From Pontibacter flavimaris (lineage in GTDB: Bacteria; Bacteroidota; Bacteroidia; Cytophagales; Hymenobacteraceae): a DNA stretch of 64,000 nucleotides. Below, in pieces: positions 17,726 through 27,109 of the stretch; position 1 is the stretch's first letter, and every line of letters starts with the position of its first letter. A program made the position numbers and the translations under genes. Where the stretch lies: contig NZ_LVWA01000003.1 of assembly GCF_001907195.1 (NCBI RefSeq), forward strand, positions 434,001 to 498,000, read 5' to 3'. Below the pieces are notes generated by a model. It was given only the letters and a program-made list of their open reading frames with translations, was not told where the DNA came from and searched no databases.

Positions 17726-18267
17726 GAACCATCATCTTCGCTACGGCCATACGCTACCTCACTCCGCTCTTCCTGCTGTTCTCGGTGTACATCCTGTTCA
17801 GGGGGCATAACCACCCCGGCGGCGGCTTTATTGGTGGTCTGATCGGCTCCATCGCCTTCGTTTTCCATGCGCTGGCGCATGGCTCCGACCATACCGTGAA
17901 CACCTACTTCCGGCTTAAACTCTACAGCCAGGAGGGCAAGCAGCCGGAGCACGCCTCCCCACAGTATATGTGGGATCTGGTCCGGGCCAACACCTGGAAA
18001 AGGGCTGAAGAAGTTACCCCGGTTAACTGGCGCTATTATATTGTCCGCGTGAGGCCGGCTTACATGATGGCCCTCGGCCTGTTCCTGGCATCCATAAGCG
18101 GTGTGCCAGGGTTGCTGCAGGGCAAGCCCTATATGACAGCCTCCTGGCTGGAGCTGGAGATCCCGATTATCGGCACTCTGGGCACACCAACCCTGTTCGA
18201 TGCCGGTGTCTACCTGCTGGTGCTGGGCATGGTCCTGAAAATGGTTTTTACAATGTCTAAAGAATAG
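17722..18267 (+). CDS. mrpB: Mrp Na+/H+ antiporter subunit B
   Basis: 181 residues with the MnhB signature FRGHNHPGGGFIGGLIGS in the first third and about four membrane helices. A hydrophilic insert of about 40 residues in the middle (around SQEGKQPEHASP) makes it longer than the 140-residue Bacillus subunit. It overlaps mrpA by four bases and is followed after six bases by mrpC. It is a membrane subunit of the heteromultimeric monovalent cation/proton antiporter. Confidence 0.92.
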   Translation: MRTIIFATAIRYLTPLFLLFSVYILFRGHNHPGGGFIGGLIGSIAFVFHALAHGSDHTVNTYFRLKLYSQEGKQPEHASPQYMWDLVRANTWKRAEEVTPVNWRYYIVRVRPAYMMALGLFLASISGVPGLLQGKPYMTASWLELEIPIIGTLGTPTLFDAGVYLLVLGMVLKMVFTMSKE

Positions 18268-18273
18268 GAAAGT

Positions 18274-18627
18274 ATGGAAACACTGCTTCCGTTAATGGTT
18301 GGGACGCTCTTTGCCGCTGGTTTATACTTTATCCTGCACCGCCACCTGTTCAAGGTGATACTGGGCCTCATCCTGTTCGGGCTGGCCACCAACCTGTTCC
18401 TGTTCGTGATCGGGGGACTTACGCGGGGTGGAAGCGCCATCATCAACGAGGAGCAAACCGTTGCGGTCGAGCCTTATGCCGACCCGGTGCCGCAGGCGCT
18501 CCTGCTCACCGCCATCGTGATAGGCTTTGGGATACAGGCCTTCTCCATCGTGCTGATCCGTCGGGTATACATGACCTTTAAATCGAACAACCTCGACGAG
18601 CTGCAGAAAGAGAACGAGGCGCAGTAG
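18274..18627 (+). CDS. mrpC: Mrp Na+/H+ antiporter subunit C
   Basis: 117 residues and three helices, NuoK-like. The conserved block is [17 protein letters not shown], followed by a loop and [20 protein letters not shown], typical of MrpC/MnhC. It is related to the NuoK subunit of complex I. An 80-base gap before mrpD is the longest inside the operon; nothing regulatory is evident in it. Confidence 0.93.
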   Translation: METLLPLMVGTLFAAGLYFILHRHLFKVILGLILFGLATNLFLFVIGGLTRGGSAIINEEQTVAVEPYADPVPQALLLTAIVIGFGIQAFSIVLIRRVYMTFKSNNLDELQKENEAQ

Positions 18628-18707
18628 GCCGTGCCGCCGCCTGAAGTTGCAGAGTACCTTCTGAACCAGCCCTGTCACAACAGAAACGATACCGCTAACC
18701 ACACTAT

Positions 18708-20234
18708 ATGCCATCAGACTTACTGCTCGTTTTGCCTTTGCTGATCCCACTTTACGGCGCCCTGCTTTGCCTGGCATTCTGGCAGCGGGAGCAGTGGATG
18801 GCCGTGATGGCAGGGCTGGCGCAGGTTGCGTGGCTGCTGTGTGCCTTTATGCTGATGCGGCGGGTGCTGGCGCTGGAGGTGATAGCCACTCAGGTGGGCA
18901 ACTGGCCGGCCCCGTACGGCATCACGCTGGCGGCGGATGTGTTCAGCGCGATGATGCTGACGTCTGCCGCCATCATCGGGCTGGCGGTATACCTTTTCTC
19001 CCTGCAGGGACTGGATGTAACGCGCAGGCGCTTCGGTTATTACCCCCTGATGCTGCTCCTGCAGATGGGGGTGGCCGGCGTTTGCCTTACCGGTGATCTC
19101 TTCAACCTGTACGTGTGGTTCGAGGTGCTGCTGATCTGCTGCTTTGCGCTGCTGAGCCTTGGCGGCGGCAAGGGGCAGTTGGAGGGCGCCATCAAGTATG
19201 TGACGATCAACTTCCTGGCCTCGGGGCTGCTGCTCTCCGGGGTGGGCATTACCTACAGCCTCTTCGGCTCGCTGAACCTGGCGGAACTGGCGCTGCTGGT
19301 GCGGCAGCCGGAGCACCCGAACCTGCCCCTGCTAAGTATGGCCAGCGTCTTTTTCCTGGTCGGCTTCGGCATCAAGGCTGCCATCTTCCCGCTGTTCTTC
19401 TGGCTTCCGGCCTCCTACCACACGCCCCCGGTTGCTATCTCCTCCTTTATTGCCGGGCTCATCACCAAAACAGGCATGTATACGCTGATCAGGCTGTTCA
19501 CGCTCCTTTTCGTCAGCGACCAGGGGTTTATGCTGCCGCTGCTGGCCATCCTTTCCGGCTTTACCATGCTCATCGGGGTTATTGGCGCCGCTGCCCAGAC
19601 CGACTTCAAGAAGATCCTCTCCTTCCACATCATCAGCCAGATCGGGTACATGCTAATGGGGCTGGCCATTTACACACCCCTGGCTATAGCCGGAAGCATC
19701 TTTTTCATCATCCACAATATCTTCGTGAAAACAAACCTGTTTCTGATAAGCGGGGTGGTGGCGCAGCGCTACCGTACCTTCTCGCTCAAAAAGCTGGGGG
19801 GCGTGTACCTGCTGCAGCCGGTGCTGTCGGTGCTGTTCCTGCTGACGGCGCTTAGCCTGGCGGGCACGCCACCGCTGTCCGGCTTCTGGGGCAAACTGAT
19901 GCTGGCCCGGGCAGGCCTGGAAGCAGGTAACTATACCTTGGTGGCCGTCTCGCTCTGCGTCAGCCTCATCACCCTCTTCTCCATGACGAAGATCTGGAAC
20001 GAGGTATTCTGGAAGCCCAGGCCCGTGGCCGTTAAGAAAGATATCGCTATGGCGCCTATAAACCCCCTCCGGCTGTGGCAACTGTACCTACCCATTGTGC
20101 TGCTGCTGGCGTTTATACTTTTTACGGGCCTCTATGCGCGGCCACTGGTGCGGCTTTCAGAGCGGGCGGCAAACGGGCTGCTGCACATCGGCACTTATAC
20201 AGATACAGTACTTTCTAATAACAGGGCAAAATAA
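18708..20234 (+). CDS. mrpD: Mrp Na+/H+ antiporter subunit D
   Basis: 508 residues and about 14 helices, NuoN/NuoM-like. Visible blocks are LYVWFEVLLICCFALLSLGG, FPLFFWLPASYHTPP, the following FIAGLITKTGMYTLIR with its conserved lysine, and IISQIGYMLMGLAIY. MrpA and MrpD are the two subunits proposed to move protons. It is followed after 11 bases by mrpE. Confidence 0.93.
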   Translation: MPSDLLLVLPLLIPLYGALLCLAFWQREQWMAVMAGLAQVAWLLCAFMLMRRVLALEVIATQVGNWPAPYGITLAADVFSAMMLTSAAIIGLAVYLFSLQGLDVTRRRFGYYPLMLLLQMGVAGVCLTGDLFNLYVWFEVLLICCFALLSLGGGKGQLEGAIKYVTINFLASGLLLSGVGITYSLFGSLNLAELALLVRQPEHPNLPLLSMASVFFLVGFGIKAAIFPLFFWLPASYHTPPVAISSFIAGLITKTGMYTLIRLFTLLFVSDQGFMLPLLAILSGFTMLIGVIGAAAQTDFKKILSFHIISQIGYMLMGLAIYTPLAIAGSIFFIIHNIFVKTNLFLISGVVAQRYRTFSLKKLGGVYLLQPVLSVLFLLTALSLAGTPPLSGFWGKLMLARAGLEAGNYTLVAVSLCVSLITLFSMTKIWNEVFWKPRPVAVKKDIAMAPINPLRLWQLYLPIVLLLAFILFTGLYARPLVRLSERAANGLLHIGTYTDTVLSNNRAK

Positions 20235-20245
20235 AGGATGCAATC

Positions 20246-20743
20246 ATGAAGCTTCTACTCTTACATATCATGCTGGCGGCTGCGGTGGTGTACACCTATT
20301 TTCAGTTCCCCGGCGCCCGGGTGCCCTACACTGCCCTGAGCACCACCCTGCTCTTCGCGGCGGTATTCCTGCTCTTCTGGCTGGGCTCCTATTTTTACCG
20401 GCGTTCATACTTCCGGAAGGTTCCGAAGCTGGCGTACTTTATCGCGTTCTTCCTGAAGGAGCTTCTTGTGGCTAACCTGAAGATCGCCTATGACATCATC
20501 ACGCCGAACTACCGTTTGCAGCCAACCGTATTCGCGCTACCCCTGAAAGCCAGCACCGACCTGGAGATAACCCTCCTGGCAAACCTGATAGGCCTTACGC
20601 CCGGCACGATCAGCCTGGACGTGAGCGACGACCGTAGTACACTCTATGTCCATACTTTATACTTGCGGCATGGCGATGTGGAGCAACTCAAACTCCACAT
20701 TAAGAATGGATTTGAACGTAGAATTTTAGAACTGACCGCATGA
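20246..20743 (+). CDS. mrpE: Mrp Na+/H+ antiporter subunit E
   Basis: 165 residues. Two N-terminal helices are followed by the cytoplasmic domain typical of MrpE, with FFLKELLVANLKIAYDI and NLIGLTPGTISLDVS, then LYVHTLYLRH. It overlaps mrpF by four bases (ATGA at 20740). Confidence 0.92.
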   Translation: MKLLLLHIMLAAAVVYTYFQFPGARVPYTALSTTLLFAAVFLLFWLGSYFYRRSYFRKVPKLAYFIAFFLKELLVANLKIAYDIITPNYRLQPTVFALPLKASTDLEITLLANLIGLTPGTISLDVSDDRSTLYVHTLYLRHGDVEQLKLHIKNGFERRILELTA

Positions 20744-21009
20744 GCATCTTCCAAATAACGCTGATTATTGCCATGGTAATGCTGAGCATTTGCCTGCTGC
20801 TCACCGCTATCCGCTTCGCCATCGGCCCCACCCTGCCCGACCGCGTTACGGCCTTCGACCTGTTTGTGGCCAACGTGATCGGCATCATCGTGATCTACAC
20901 AGAGCTGACCCACAACGAGGATTTTATAGATGTGGCCATGATCCTGTCGCTGTTCGGATTTCTGGGTTCCATCTCGTTTGCATTTTACATCATGAGGATA
21001 ACGAAATAA
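20740..21009 (+). CDS. mrpF: Mrp Na+/H+ antiporter subunit F
   Basis: 89 residues with three helices. The block IGPTLPDRVTAFDL between helices one and two is the MrpF/MnhF signature and contains the conserved aspartates. The size is normal. It sits between mrpE (4-base overlap) and mrpG (3-base gap). Confidence 0.93.
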   Translation: MSIFQITLIIAMVMLSICLLLTAIRFAIGPTLPDRVTAFDLFVANVIGIIVIYTELTHNEDFIDVAMILSLFGFLGSISFAFYIMRITK

Positions 21010-21012
21010 ACC

Positions 21013-21462
21013 ATGGAGCAAAGTATAGACTGGGTGCTGGTAAAGGAGGTAATAAGCTGCTTTTTCATACTTGCGGGGGTTGTTTTCATGCTCATCGCCT
21101 CCATCGGGCTGCTCCGCTTCCCCGACTTTTACATCCGCATGTCCGCCATCACCAAAGGATCTACGCTGGGGCTGGGGCTGATCCTGTTGGGTATGGCGAT
21201 ATACTTTAACCAGCCCGGGGTGCTGCTGAAGGTTCTGGCCATCATCGGGTTCACCTCCATAACGGCACCGGTGGCAGCCCACGTGATAGGCCGCACCGCC
21301 GTGCAGAACAGGATACCGTTCTGGGAGAAGACCGATCTGGAGGAGTTCAGGGCATACCTGGTAAAAGCGCACCTGGAGCAGCACATCAGCCACGACAAGT
21401 ACCTGGAGGAGAAGGCTAAGAAGGAGAAGGAGATGGGTGATGCTGCTGGTGATACCGTATAA
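21013..21462 (+). CDS. mrpG: Mrp Na+/H+ antiporter subunit G
   Basis: 149 residues with three helices. GLLRFPDFYIRMSAITKGST is the MrpG/MnhG signature (usually RxPDxYxRxHA, with SA in place of HA here). It has a charged C-terminal extension of about 45 residues rich in lysine and glutamate. The last 47 bases overlap the convergent metallophosphatase gene, so the extension may be recent. Confidence 0.9.
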   Translation: MEQSIDWVLVKEVISCFFILAGVVFMLIASIGLLRFPDFYIRMSAITKGSTLGLGLILLGMAIYFNQPGVLLKVLAIIGFTSITAPVAAHVIGRTAVQNRIPFWEKTDLEEFRAYLVKAHLEQHISHDKYLEEKAKKEKEMGDAAGDTV

Positions 21463-22249
21463 ACGGCCTCACAGACTCGGCATAGGTATGGTGCGACTCC
21501 ACAGAAGTAAGAATGTGGTCGGGATAGGTTAGGGCAGTGAGCCGCCCCCCAAACACGCAGCCCGTATCAATGTTGATGGTGTTATTGCGCCATCTCGGCT
21601 CCTGTACCGGGGTATGGCCATACACCACGATCGCTTTACCGCAATAGTCAGCGGCCCAGTCCAGGCGGATCGGCAGCCCTTTGTCGTCTGTTTCGCCGGT
21701 GGTGGGGCCGTAGAGGCAGAGCTCGCGCACTCCTTTGGTGTTGCGGCCGTGCAGCCTTTCCTCCAGTCCGGCATGCGCCACCACCAGCCGCCCCTCGTCC
21801 AGTATCACGTGGTGTGGCAGGGTGCTCAGGAAATGCTTTAGCCGCTCCCGGAACACGGCGTCGTACGGCTCCAGCTGCGCCTTTGTGAGTTCCAGGCCAT
21901 GGCGCACCTGCACATTGCGGCCCAGCAGCAGGCGCAGCAGTTTGTCATCGTGGTTCCCGCTCACGCAGTAGGCCGTCCCCTGCTCCACCATATCCATTAC
22001 CAGGCGCAACACCTCCGGCGAGTTGGGGCCGCGGTCTACCAGGTCGCCCACGAATACAGCTTTGGCTCCCGTTGGAGGCGCGACCTCATACCGGCCTTCC
22101 TCCTTGTCAAAGCGTACCTGGTAGTCCAGTTGCCTCAGCAGTTCCATCAGCTCGTTAAAGCAGCCATGCACATCCCCAATCACATGGAACGGCCCACGCT
22201 CTGCGGCGAGTTCAAGGTTAAATAAAGGATGATCCACCCCTTTCCCCAT
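21416..22249 (-). CDS. Metallophosphoesterase, Pnkp-phosphatase/PrpE type
   Basis: 277 residues with the full calcineurin-like metal set: GDVHGC, GDLVDRGP, SGNHDDK, VVAHAG and YGHTPV. The stretches around LYGPTTGE and IDTGCVFGGRLTAL closely resemble the phosphatase domain of bacterial polynucleotide kinase-phosphatase (Pnkp). The kinase and ligase domains are absent, so this is a stand-alone phosphatase; it may act on 2',3'-cyclic or 3'-phosphate RNA ends, or on Ap4A as PrpE does. It is convergent with mrpG and overlaps its 3' end. Confidence 0.85.
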   Translation of the reverse strand: MGKGVDHPLFNLELAAERGPFHVIGDVHGCFNELMELLRQLDYQVRFDKEEGRYEVAPPTGAKAVFVGDLVDRGPNSPEVLRLVMDMVEQGTAYCVSGNHDDKLLRLLLGRNVQVRHGLELTKAQLEPYDAVFRERLKHFLSTLPHHVILDEGRLVVAHAGLEERLHGRNTKGVRELCLYGPTTGETDDKGLPIRLDWAADYCGKAIVVYGHTPVQEPRWRNNTINIDTGCVFGGRLTALTYPDHILTSVESHHTYAESVRPFIRYHQQHHPSPSPS

Positions 22250-22378
22250 ACAGTATTTGTTACGTTAAACATACGCGCTGGAAGAAGCGCCTCTATATTA
22301 ACAGTGAAAGCGGGCTTGGGGTTAGCCTGCGGACAAACATTTTTAGAAATAGCCAGGTCAAAAGAGTGCAACTTTTTA

Positions 22379-22409
22379 TTGTCCTTGGGCGCAGGTCTGC
22401 CTAATTTTG
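22379..22409 (+). promoter_or_regulatory. Predicted Bacteroidota-type promoter for the ClC gene
   Basis: TTG at 22379-22381, a 20-base spacer, then TAATTTTG at 22402-22409. This is an exact match to TAnnTTTG. The predicted start is near 22415, about 35 bases before the ClC ATG. It is one of the cleanest promoters in the window. Confidence 0.6.
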
Positions 22410-22449
22410 CAGGATTATAGACGAAGCACCCTCAGGCAGTTCTGCATAA

Positions 22450-24234
22450 ATGCCTTCTACGTACAAGAAAACAAAAATACCACTGCTATGGCTGCGCCGC
22501 CATACCTCCGACCGGGAGTTTATGCTGGTTTCGAGTGTATTGGTGGGCCTGACGGCCGGCGTGGCGGCGGTCATCCTCAAGTCGTTGGTGCACTATATAC
22601 AGGTGCTTCTGGCCTACGGCAACCGCCTGCTCGACCAGCCGTACTGGCTTGTGGTATTCCCGTTCATTGGCATCCTGCTGACCGTGCTCATTGTCAAGGT
22701 GTTCTTTAAGGGCAGCATTGGGCGCGGCACGGCTAATGTGCTGTTCAATATCTCGCAGAAGTCCAGCCTGGTGGAGCGGCACAAGATGTTCTCGCATGTG
22801 CTGACCAGCGGCATTACGTCGGGCTTTGGCGGCTCGGCCGGACTAGAGTCGCCGATCGTGGTCACGGGTTCCGCCATTGGCTCCAACTATGGCCGCGAGT
22901 ACCACCTCAACTACCGCGACCGCACCCTGCTGCTGGCCGCAGGCGCCGCGGCCGGTATAGCTGCCGTGTTCAACGCGCCCATTGCCGGCGTGCTGTTCGC
23001 CATCGAGGTGCTCCTCACCGACATCAGCATCTCCGCCTTCATACCACTGATTATCGCGGCGGTAGTGGGCGCGCTCAGCTCCAAGATCATTCTGGAGGAG
23101 GATATTCTCTTCAACATCAGCAAAACCGAGTTTTTCGCCGCCGAACATGTCCCGTTCTATGTGCTGCTGGGCATCCTTTGCGGCATAATATCGGTCTACT
23201 ATACGCGCATGGCCCTGTGGGTGGAGGAGCTGTTTGAGGAGTACCAGACCTCGGCCCTGAAGCGCGCCGTCGTTGGCGGTGCTTTGCTGGGCCTGCTCAT
23301 CATGCTGTTCCCGCCGCTCTTCGGGGAAGGCTACAACGGCATCCGGCTGTTGGAGCGCGGTGATGCGCCACTGCTGCTGCAGGATAGTTGGCTGGCTTTC
23401 TTTGGCACCAACGAGTGGCTCATACTTGGTTTTGTGGGGGCGCTGGCGCTGGTTAAGGTATTTGCCACCACCATCACCATCGCCGCGGGCGGCAATGGCG
23501 GCAACTTTGCCCCGTCTATGTTTGTGGGGGCCAGTGCGGGCTATTTCTTCTCGCGCATCATCAACATGCTCCACATCAGCAACCTGCCTACCAGCAGCTT
23601 CTCGATGGTGGGCATGGCCGGCATCATGAGCGGGGTGATGCATGCGCCGCTCACCGCTGTCTTCCTCATCGCGGAGATAACCGGTGGCTATACGTTGATG
23701 ATCCCGCTGATGATCGTGGCAGCCAGCTCGTTTGCCTTGGTGAAATACTTTGAGCCTTACTCGCTCGACACGAAGAAACTTGCACAGAAAGGCCAGCTGC
23801 TCACACACAACAAGGACCGCACGATTCTACGCATCCTGAAGATTCAGCACCTGATCGAGACGGAGTTTCAACCGATTCTGCCAGAGGCCACGCTTGGCGA
23901 GCTGGTGGAGGTGATTACCCATTCGCGCCGCAACCTGTTTCCGGTGGTAACGGCAGACGGCAGGCTGGACGGTGTGATCCTGCTGGAGAACGTGCGCGGT
24001 ATCATGTTCAAAACCGAGAAATATAGCCAGGTGAAGGTAAAAGAGCTGATGATAAAGCCCCCCGCCCTTGTAGACTACGACGATAGCATGGCTGAGGTGA
24101 TGAAGAAGTTCGACGAGTCCGGCGCCTGGAACCTGCCCGTGCTCCGGGAGGGCATTTACCTTGGCTTCGTCTCCAAGTCCAGCATCTTCACCAAGTATAG
24201 AAAGCTCCTGATCAAGACCACGAACGTGAGCTGA
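22450..24234 (+). CDS. ClC family chloride channel/transporter with CBS pair
   Basis: 594 residues. The ClC core includes GFGGSAGLESPIVVTG, which keeps the gating glutamate in GLESP rather than GREGP, AGAAAGIAAVFNAPIAGVLF, and the pore motif GGNGGNFAPSMFVGA. The C-terminal 140 residues form two CBS domains (ILPEATLGELVEVI; LVDYDDSMAEVMKKF) that usually bind adenine nucleotides. It is likely a Cl-/H+ exchanger given the gating glutamate, though the second (proton) glutamate could not be placed by eye. It is in line with the ion-homeostasis theme of the region. Confidence 0.92.
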   Translation: MPSTYKKTKIPLLWLRRHTSDREFMLVSSVLVGLTAGVAAVILKSLVHYIQVLLAYGNRLLDQPYWLVVFPFIGILLTVLIVKVFFKGSIGRGTANVLFNISQKSSLVERHKMFSHVLTSGITSGFGGSAGLESPIVVTGSAIGSNYGREYHLNYRDRTLLLAAGAAAGIAAVFNAPIAGVLFAIEVLLTDISISAFIPLIIAAVVGALSSKIILEEDILFNISKTEFFAAEHVPFYVLLGILCGIISVYYTRMALWVEELFEEYQTSALKRAVVGGALLGLLIMLFPPLFGEGYNGIRLLERGDAPLLLQDSWLAFFGTNEWLILGFVGALALVKVFATTITIAAGGNGGNFAPSMFVGASAGYFFSRIINMLHISNLPTSSFSMVGMAGIMSGVMHAPLTAVFLIAEITGGYTLMIPLMIVAASSFALVKYFEPYSLDTKKLAQKGQLLTHNKDRTILRILKIQHLIETEFQPILPEATLGELVEVITHSRRNLFPVVTADGRLDGVILLENVRGIMFKTEKYSQVKVKELMIKPPALVDYDDSMAEVMKKFDESGAWNLPVLREGIYLGFVSKSSIFTKYRKLLIKTTNVS

Positions 24235-24593
24235 TAAGTAGATTTGGAAATTTGAAGATGAAGGAATTTTTTTAATGTAAAAGCATAGTTTATGAGGGTA
24301 GCATAGGCCCTTAGTGCAGCGGTGACCAACGCCATACTTTATAGCAGAAACCCTCAAGCTTCCGTTCGCTATACATTTAGCTGCCTCCAAAGTATAACTT
24401 TATACTTACTACATTCACAGCCAAAGCCTAACAAGCTTGCCTGCAGTATAAGTATAAGTATAAGTACAAATGCTCCTCCAGGCACTCACGCCACCCCAGG
24501 AGCTATACTTTAAACTCACCTCCAAATTACTACATTTTCGAATTAGCCCTTTACCACATCTTCCAATATCCAAATCTCCACATTTTCAAATCT
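24235..24593. repeat. Intergenic region with clustered TATACTT motifs and word-like AT repeats
   Basis: No ORF. At least six motif copies occur. One array is AGTATA repeated three times with a six-base period near 24446-24464. The ends carry low-complexity words: GATTTGGAAATTTGAAGATG at 24241-24260 and an inverted version with CAAATCTTCAAATC at 24585-24599. These may form a weak dyad spanning the gap. It lies between convergent genes (ClC and menC). Confidence 0.6.
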
Positions 24594-25643
24594 TCAAATC
24601 CCCCGCCACAGCTCCCCCTGCCGGATCTGCAGCGGTGAGGGGATGTTGTTGTGGTAGAGCTGCCCGGTGCCTAGCCCCTGGGGTAAGGTGATTTGATACC
24701 GGGCCGTGAACTGGGCAATCGCGTTGAGGCCGATGTTGGATTCGAGCGCGGAAGTCATCCACCAGCCCATGCGTCGCTCTTCAGCCATCCGTATCCACTC
24801 GGCGCTGGCAGCCAGGCCACCTACTAACGTCGGTTTCAGGATGATGTACTGCGGTTTTATACGTTCCAGCAGCGCCTCCTTTGCCTGCGGCTCCCGCACC
24901 CCGATCAGTTCCTCGTCCAGGGCAATGGGCACGGGCGTGTAGGCGCAGAGCTGTGCCATCTCCTTCGGCTGGCCCTGCCTGATGGGTTGCTCAATGGAGT
25001 GAAGCTCATACTTTGCCAGGCGCTCCAGCTTTTTAAAAGCCTCCTGCGGCGGGAAGGCGCCGTTGGCATCCACGCGCACCGTCAGCCGGTCTGCTCCGGC
25101 CACCTCCCGTATACGTTGCAGCAGCTCCAGCTCGGTGGTAAAGTCCAGGCTGCCGATCTTGAGTTTCAGGCAGGTATAACCGTCCTTAAGCTTCTGCTCG
25201 ATCTGCTGCTGCATGAAGTCCCGGTCGCCCATCCACACCAGTCCGTTTATGGGGATGCCCGCCTCGCCACGGCTGAAGGCATTGTCGTAGAGCAGGCCCT
25301 TGCCGCCGTTCTCCAGGTCCAGCAGGGCGGTTTCCAGGGCGAAGCGCAGCGCGGGCCACTCCTGCAGCCCCAGTTCCTGCGGCAACTCGGCGTCCACACT
25401 CAGTTCTACCTGCTGGTTGTTCACCAGTTCCGCCACCTGCCGCAGCTTTTGCTCCAGGTCCGGGCGATGATCCAAACTTAAGCCTGCCAGCGGGGCGCAC
25501 TCTCCGCGTCCGTATACTTCGGGCGTTGCTGTGTCCCATACTTTTACAAAGTAAACTTTATGCTCCGAGATGGCGCCGCGGCTGGTGCGCGCATCGAACT
25601 TAAACTGAAGCGTATGCGGGGAAAAGCTTAGTTGCAGGCTCAT
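24594..25643 (-). CDS. menC: o-Succinylbenzoate synthase
   Basis: About 349 residues from the ATG at 25643; an in-frame start at 25679 adds 12 residues of poor type. Enolase superfamily, with CLKLKIGSLDF (KxK), RVDANGAF (first metal aspartate), SIEQPI (glutamate), ALDEELIG (aspartate) and ILKPTLVGGL (the second lysine). It dehydrates SHCHC to o-succinylbenzoate in menaquinone synthesis, the main quinone of Bacteroidota. Other men genes are not in the window. An epimerase of the same superfamily cannot be excluded, but the ALDEE and KPTLVGG blocks favour MenC. Confidence 0.87.
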   Translation of the reverse strand: MSLQLSFSPHTLQFKFDARTSRGAISEHKVYFVKVWDTATPEVYGRGECAPLAGLSLDHRPDLEQKLRQVAELVNNQQVELSVDAELPQELGLQEWPALRFALETALLDLENGGKGLLYDNAFSRGEAGIPINGLVWMGDRDFMQQQIEQKLKDGYTCLKLKIGSLDFTTELELLQRIREVAGADRLTVRVDANGAFPPQEAFKKLERLAKYELHSIEQPIRQGQPKEMAQLCAYTPVPIALDEELIGVREPQAKEALLERIKPQYIILKPTLVGGLAASAEWIRMAEERRMGWWMTSALESNIGLNAIAQFTARYQITLPQGLGTGQLYHNNIPSPLQIRQGELWRGI

Positions 25644-25830
25644 GTTTCTGGTACCGTTCAAGGTGGCAAGATAAACCATAATCGCCGGTTTTGCCGTAAA
25701 TGAAGAACATATAACTGCTATGAGAGACGTGGGGTGTTGTTACTGTACTGATCTGTACGTATGAAACCGAGCACTTTTGCAGCCATCGCATGCATTACCT
25801 TAAGCCTTCTGAGCATATAATACAGCCCCA

Positions 25831-27105
25831 ATGACTATACTAGCCGCCTCCGCCACGCAAGCGCTACGCGAACGATTCAATAAAATCAGGCAACGCACCG
25901 AAGCCATCTGCGCCCCCCTTGAGCCGGAGGACACGGTGGTGCAGCCCATCGTGGACGTGAGCCCGCCCAAGTGGCACCTGGCGCATACCAGCTGGTTTTT
26001 CGAGACGCTCATACTTCAGGAGCACCTGCCAAGGTATAAGATCTTCCACCCGCAGTACGCCTATTTGTTCAACTCCTATTACAACAGCCTGGGCAGCCGC
26101 GTGCTGCGCCACCAGCGCAGCACCATTACCCGCCCGCCCCTGCGCGATGTGCTGTCCTACCGCACCCACGTGACGGAGCACATGAACAAACTGCTGCAGG
26201 AGCTGCCGGAGGACAAGATCGTGAAGCTTCTGCCGCTACTGGAACTGGGCCTGCAGCACGAGCAGCAGCACCAGGAGCTGCTCATCACCGACATCAAGTA
26301 TATCCTGGGCACCAACCCAATGCTGCCGGTCTACCTGCCACTGCCAAAGCACCAGCGGCAAAGTATAAAAACCGACGCCCGGTTTATGGAGGTGCCGGGC
26401 GGAAAGTATAACATCGGCTTTCAGGGTGACGGCTTTTGTTTTGATAACGAACTGGGTGTGCACGAGGTGCTCCTGGAGGATTTTGAGGTGATGAACCGGC
26501 TGGTGACCAACGGCGAGTACCTGGCGTTTATGGAGGATGGCGGCTACGGGGATTTCAGGCACTGGCTGGACGAGGGGTTTGCGATGGTGAAGGAGCAGCG
26601 GCTGGAGGCCCCGCTGTACTGGGTAAAGCAGGAAGAGGCGTGGCACCGCTTCACGCTGCACGGCCTGCAGCCGGTAGACCCGAACGAGCCGGTCTGCCAC
26701 CTGAGCTTTTACGAGGCCAATGCCTTTGCCAACTGGTCGGGCATGCGGCTTTTAACGGAGTTTGAGTGGGAGGCCGCCACACAGGTATACCCGCCGCAGA
26801 AAGGCAACTTTGTGGAGAGCGGGCTGCTGGAGCCCGCCGCGGCAGACCCGGCGGCAGAAGGCGTGCAGCAACTCTACGGCGATTTATGGGAATGGACCTA
26901 CAGCGCCTACCATCCCTACCCCGGCTTCTCCAAGGCGCCCGGGGCCGTGGGCGAGTATAACGGCAAGTTCATGATCAACCAGATGGTGCTGCGCGGCGGC
27001 TCCTGCGCCACCCCCGAAAGCCACATCCGGACCAGTTACCGTAATTTTTTCCACCCCGACAAGCGCTGGCAGTACAACGGCATCAGACTGGCTGCATCAA
27101 AATAA
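25831..27105 (+). CDS. egtB: Ergothioneine biosynthesis sulfoxide synthase EgtB
   Basis: 424 residues. N-terminal DinB-like domain: the iron ligands are His52 (in AHTSWFFE) and His143 and His147 (in QHEQQHQEL), matching the three-histidine site of mycobacterial EgtB. The C-terminal FGE-sulfatase domain shows NWSGMRLLTEFEWEAA and VLRGGSCATP. It joins hercynine to a thiol with O2 to give a sulfoxide. No egtA or egtC is nearby, so cysteine may be used directly, as in fungal Egt1 (inference). It stops four bases before egtD, and the pair is clearly an operon. Confidence 0.93.
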   Translation: MTILAASATQALRERFNKIRQRTEAICAPLEPEDTVVQPIVDVSPPKWHLAHTSWFFETLILQEHLPRYKIFHPQYAYLFNSYYNSLGSRVLRHQRSTITRPPLRDVLSYRTHVTEHMNKLLQELPEDKIVKLLPLLELGLQHEQQHQELLITDIKYILGTNPMLPVYLPLPKHQRQSIKTDARFMEVPGGKYNIGFQGDGFCFDNELGVHEVLLEDFEVMNRLVTNGEYLAFMEDGGYGDFRHWLDEGFAMVKEQRLEAPLYWVKQEEAWHRFTLHGLQPVDPNEPVCHLSFYEANAFANWSGMRLLTEFEWEAATQVYPPQKGNFVESGLLEPAAADPAAEGVQQLYGDLWEWTYSAYHPYPGFSKAPGAVGEYNGKFMINQMVLRGGSCATPESHIRTSYRNFFHPDKRWQYNGIRLAASK

Positions 27106-27109
27106 ACCT

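Noticed and set aside
22843..23808. Long open frame (321 codons) antisense to the ClC gene
   Set aside because: It mirrors a well-supported gene, has histidine/glutamine-rich nonsense composition and no recognisable domain. GC-rich third positions create such frames.
24441..24470. CRISPR-like short repeats
   Set aside because: The repeats are six or seven bases long without spacers of fixed length.
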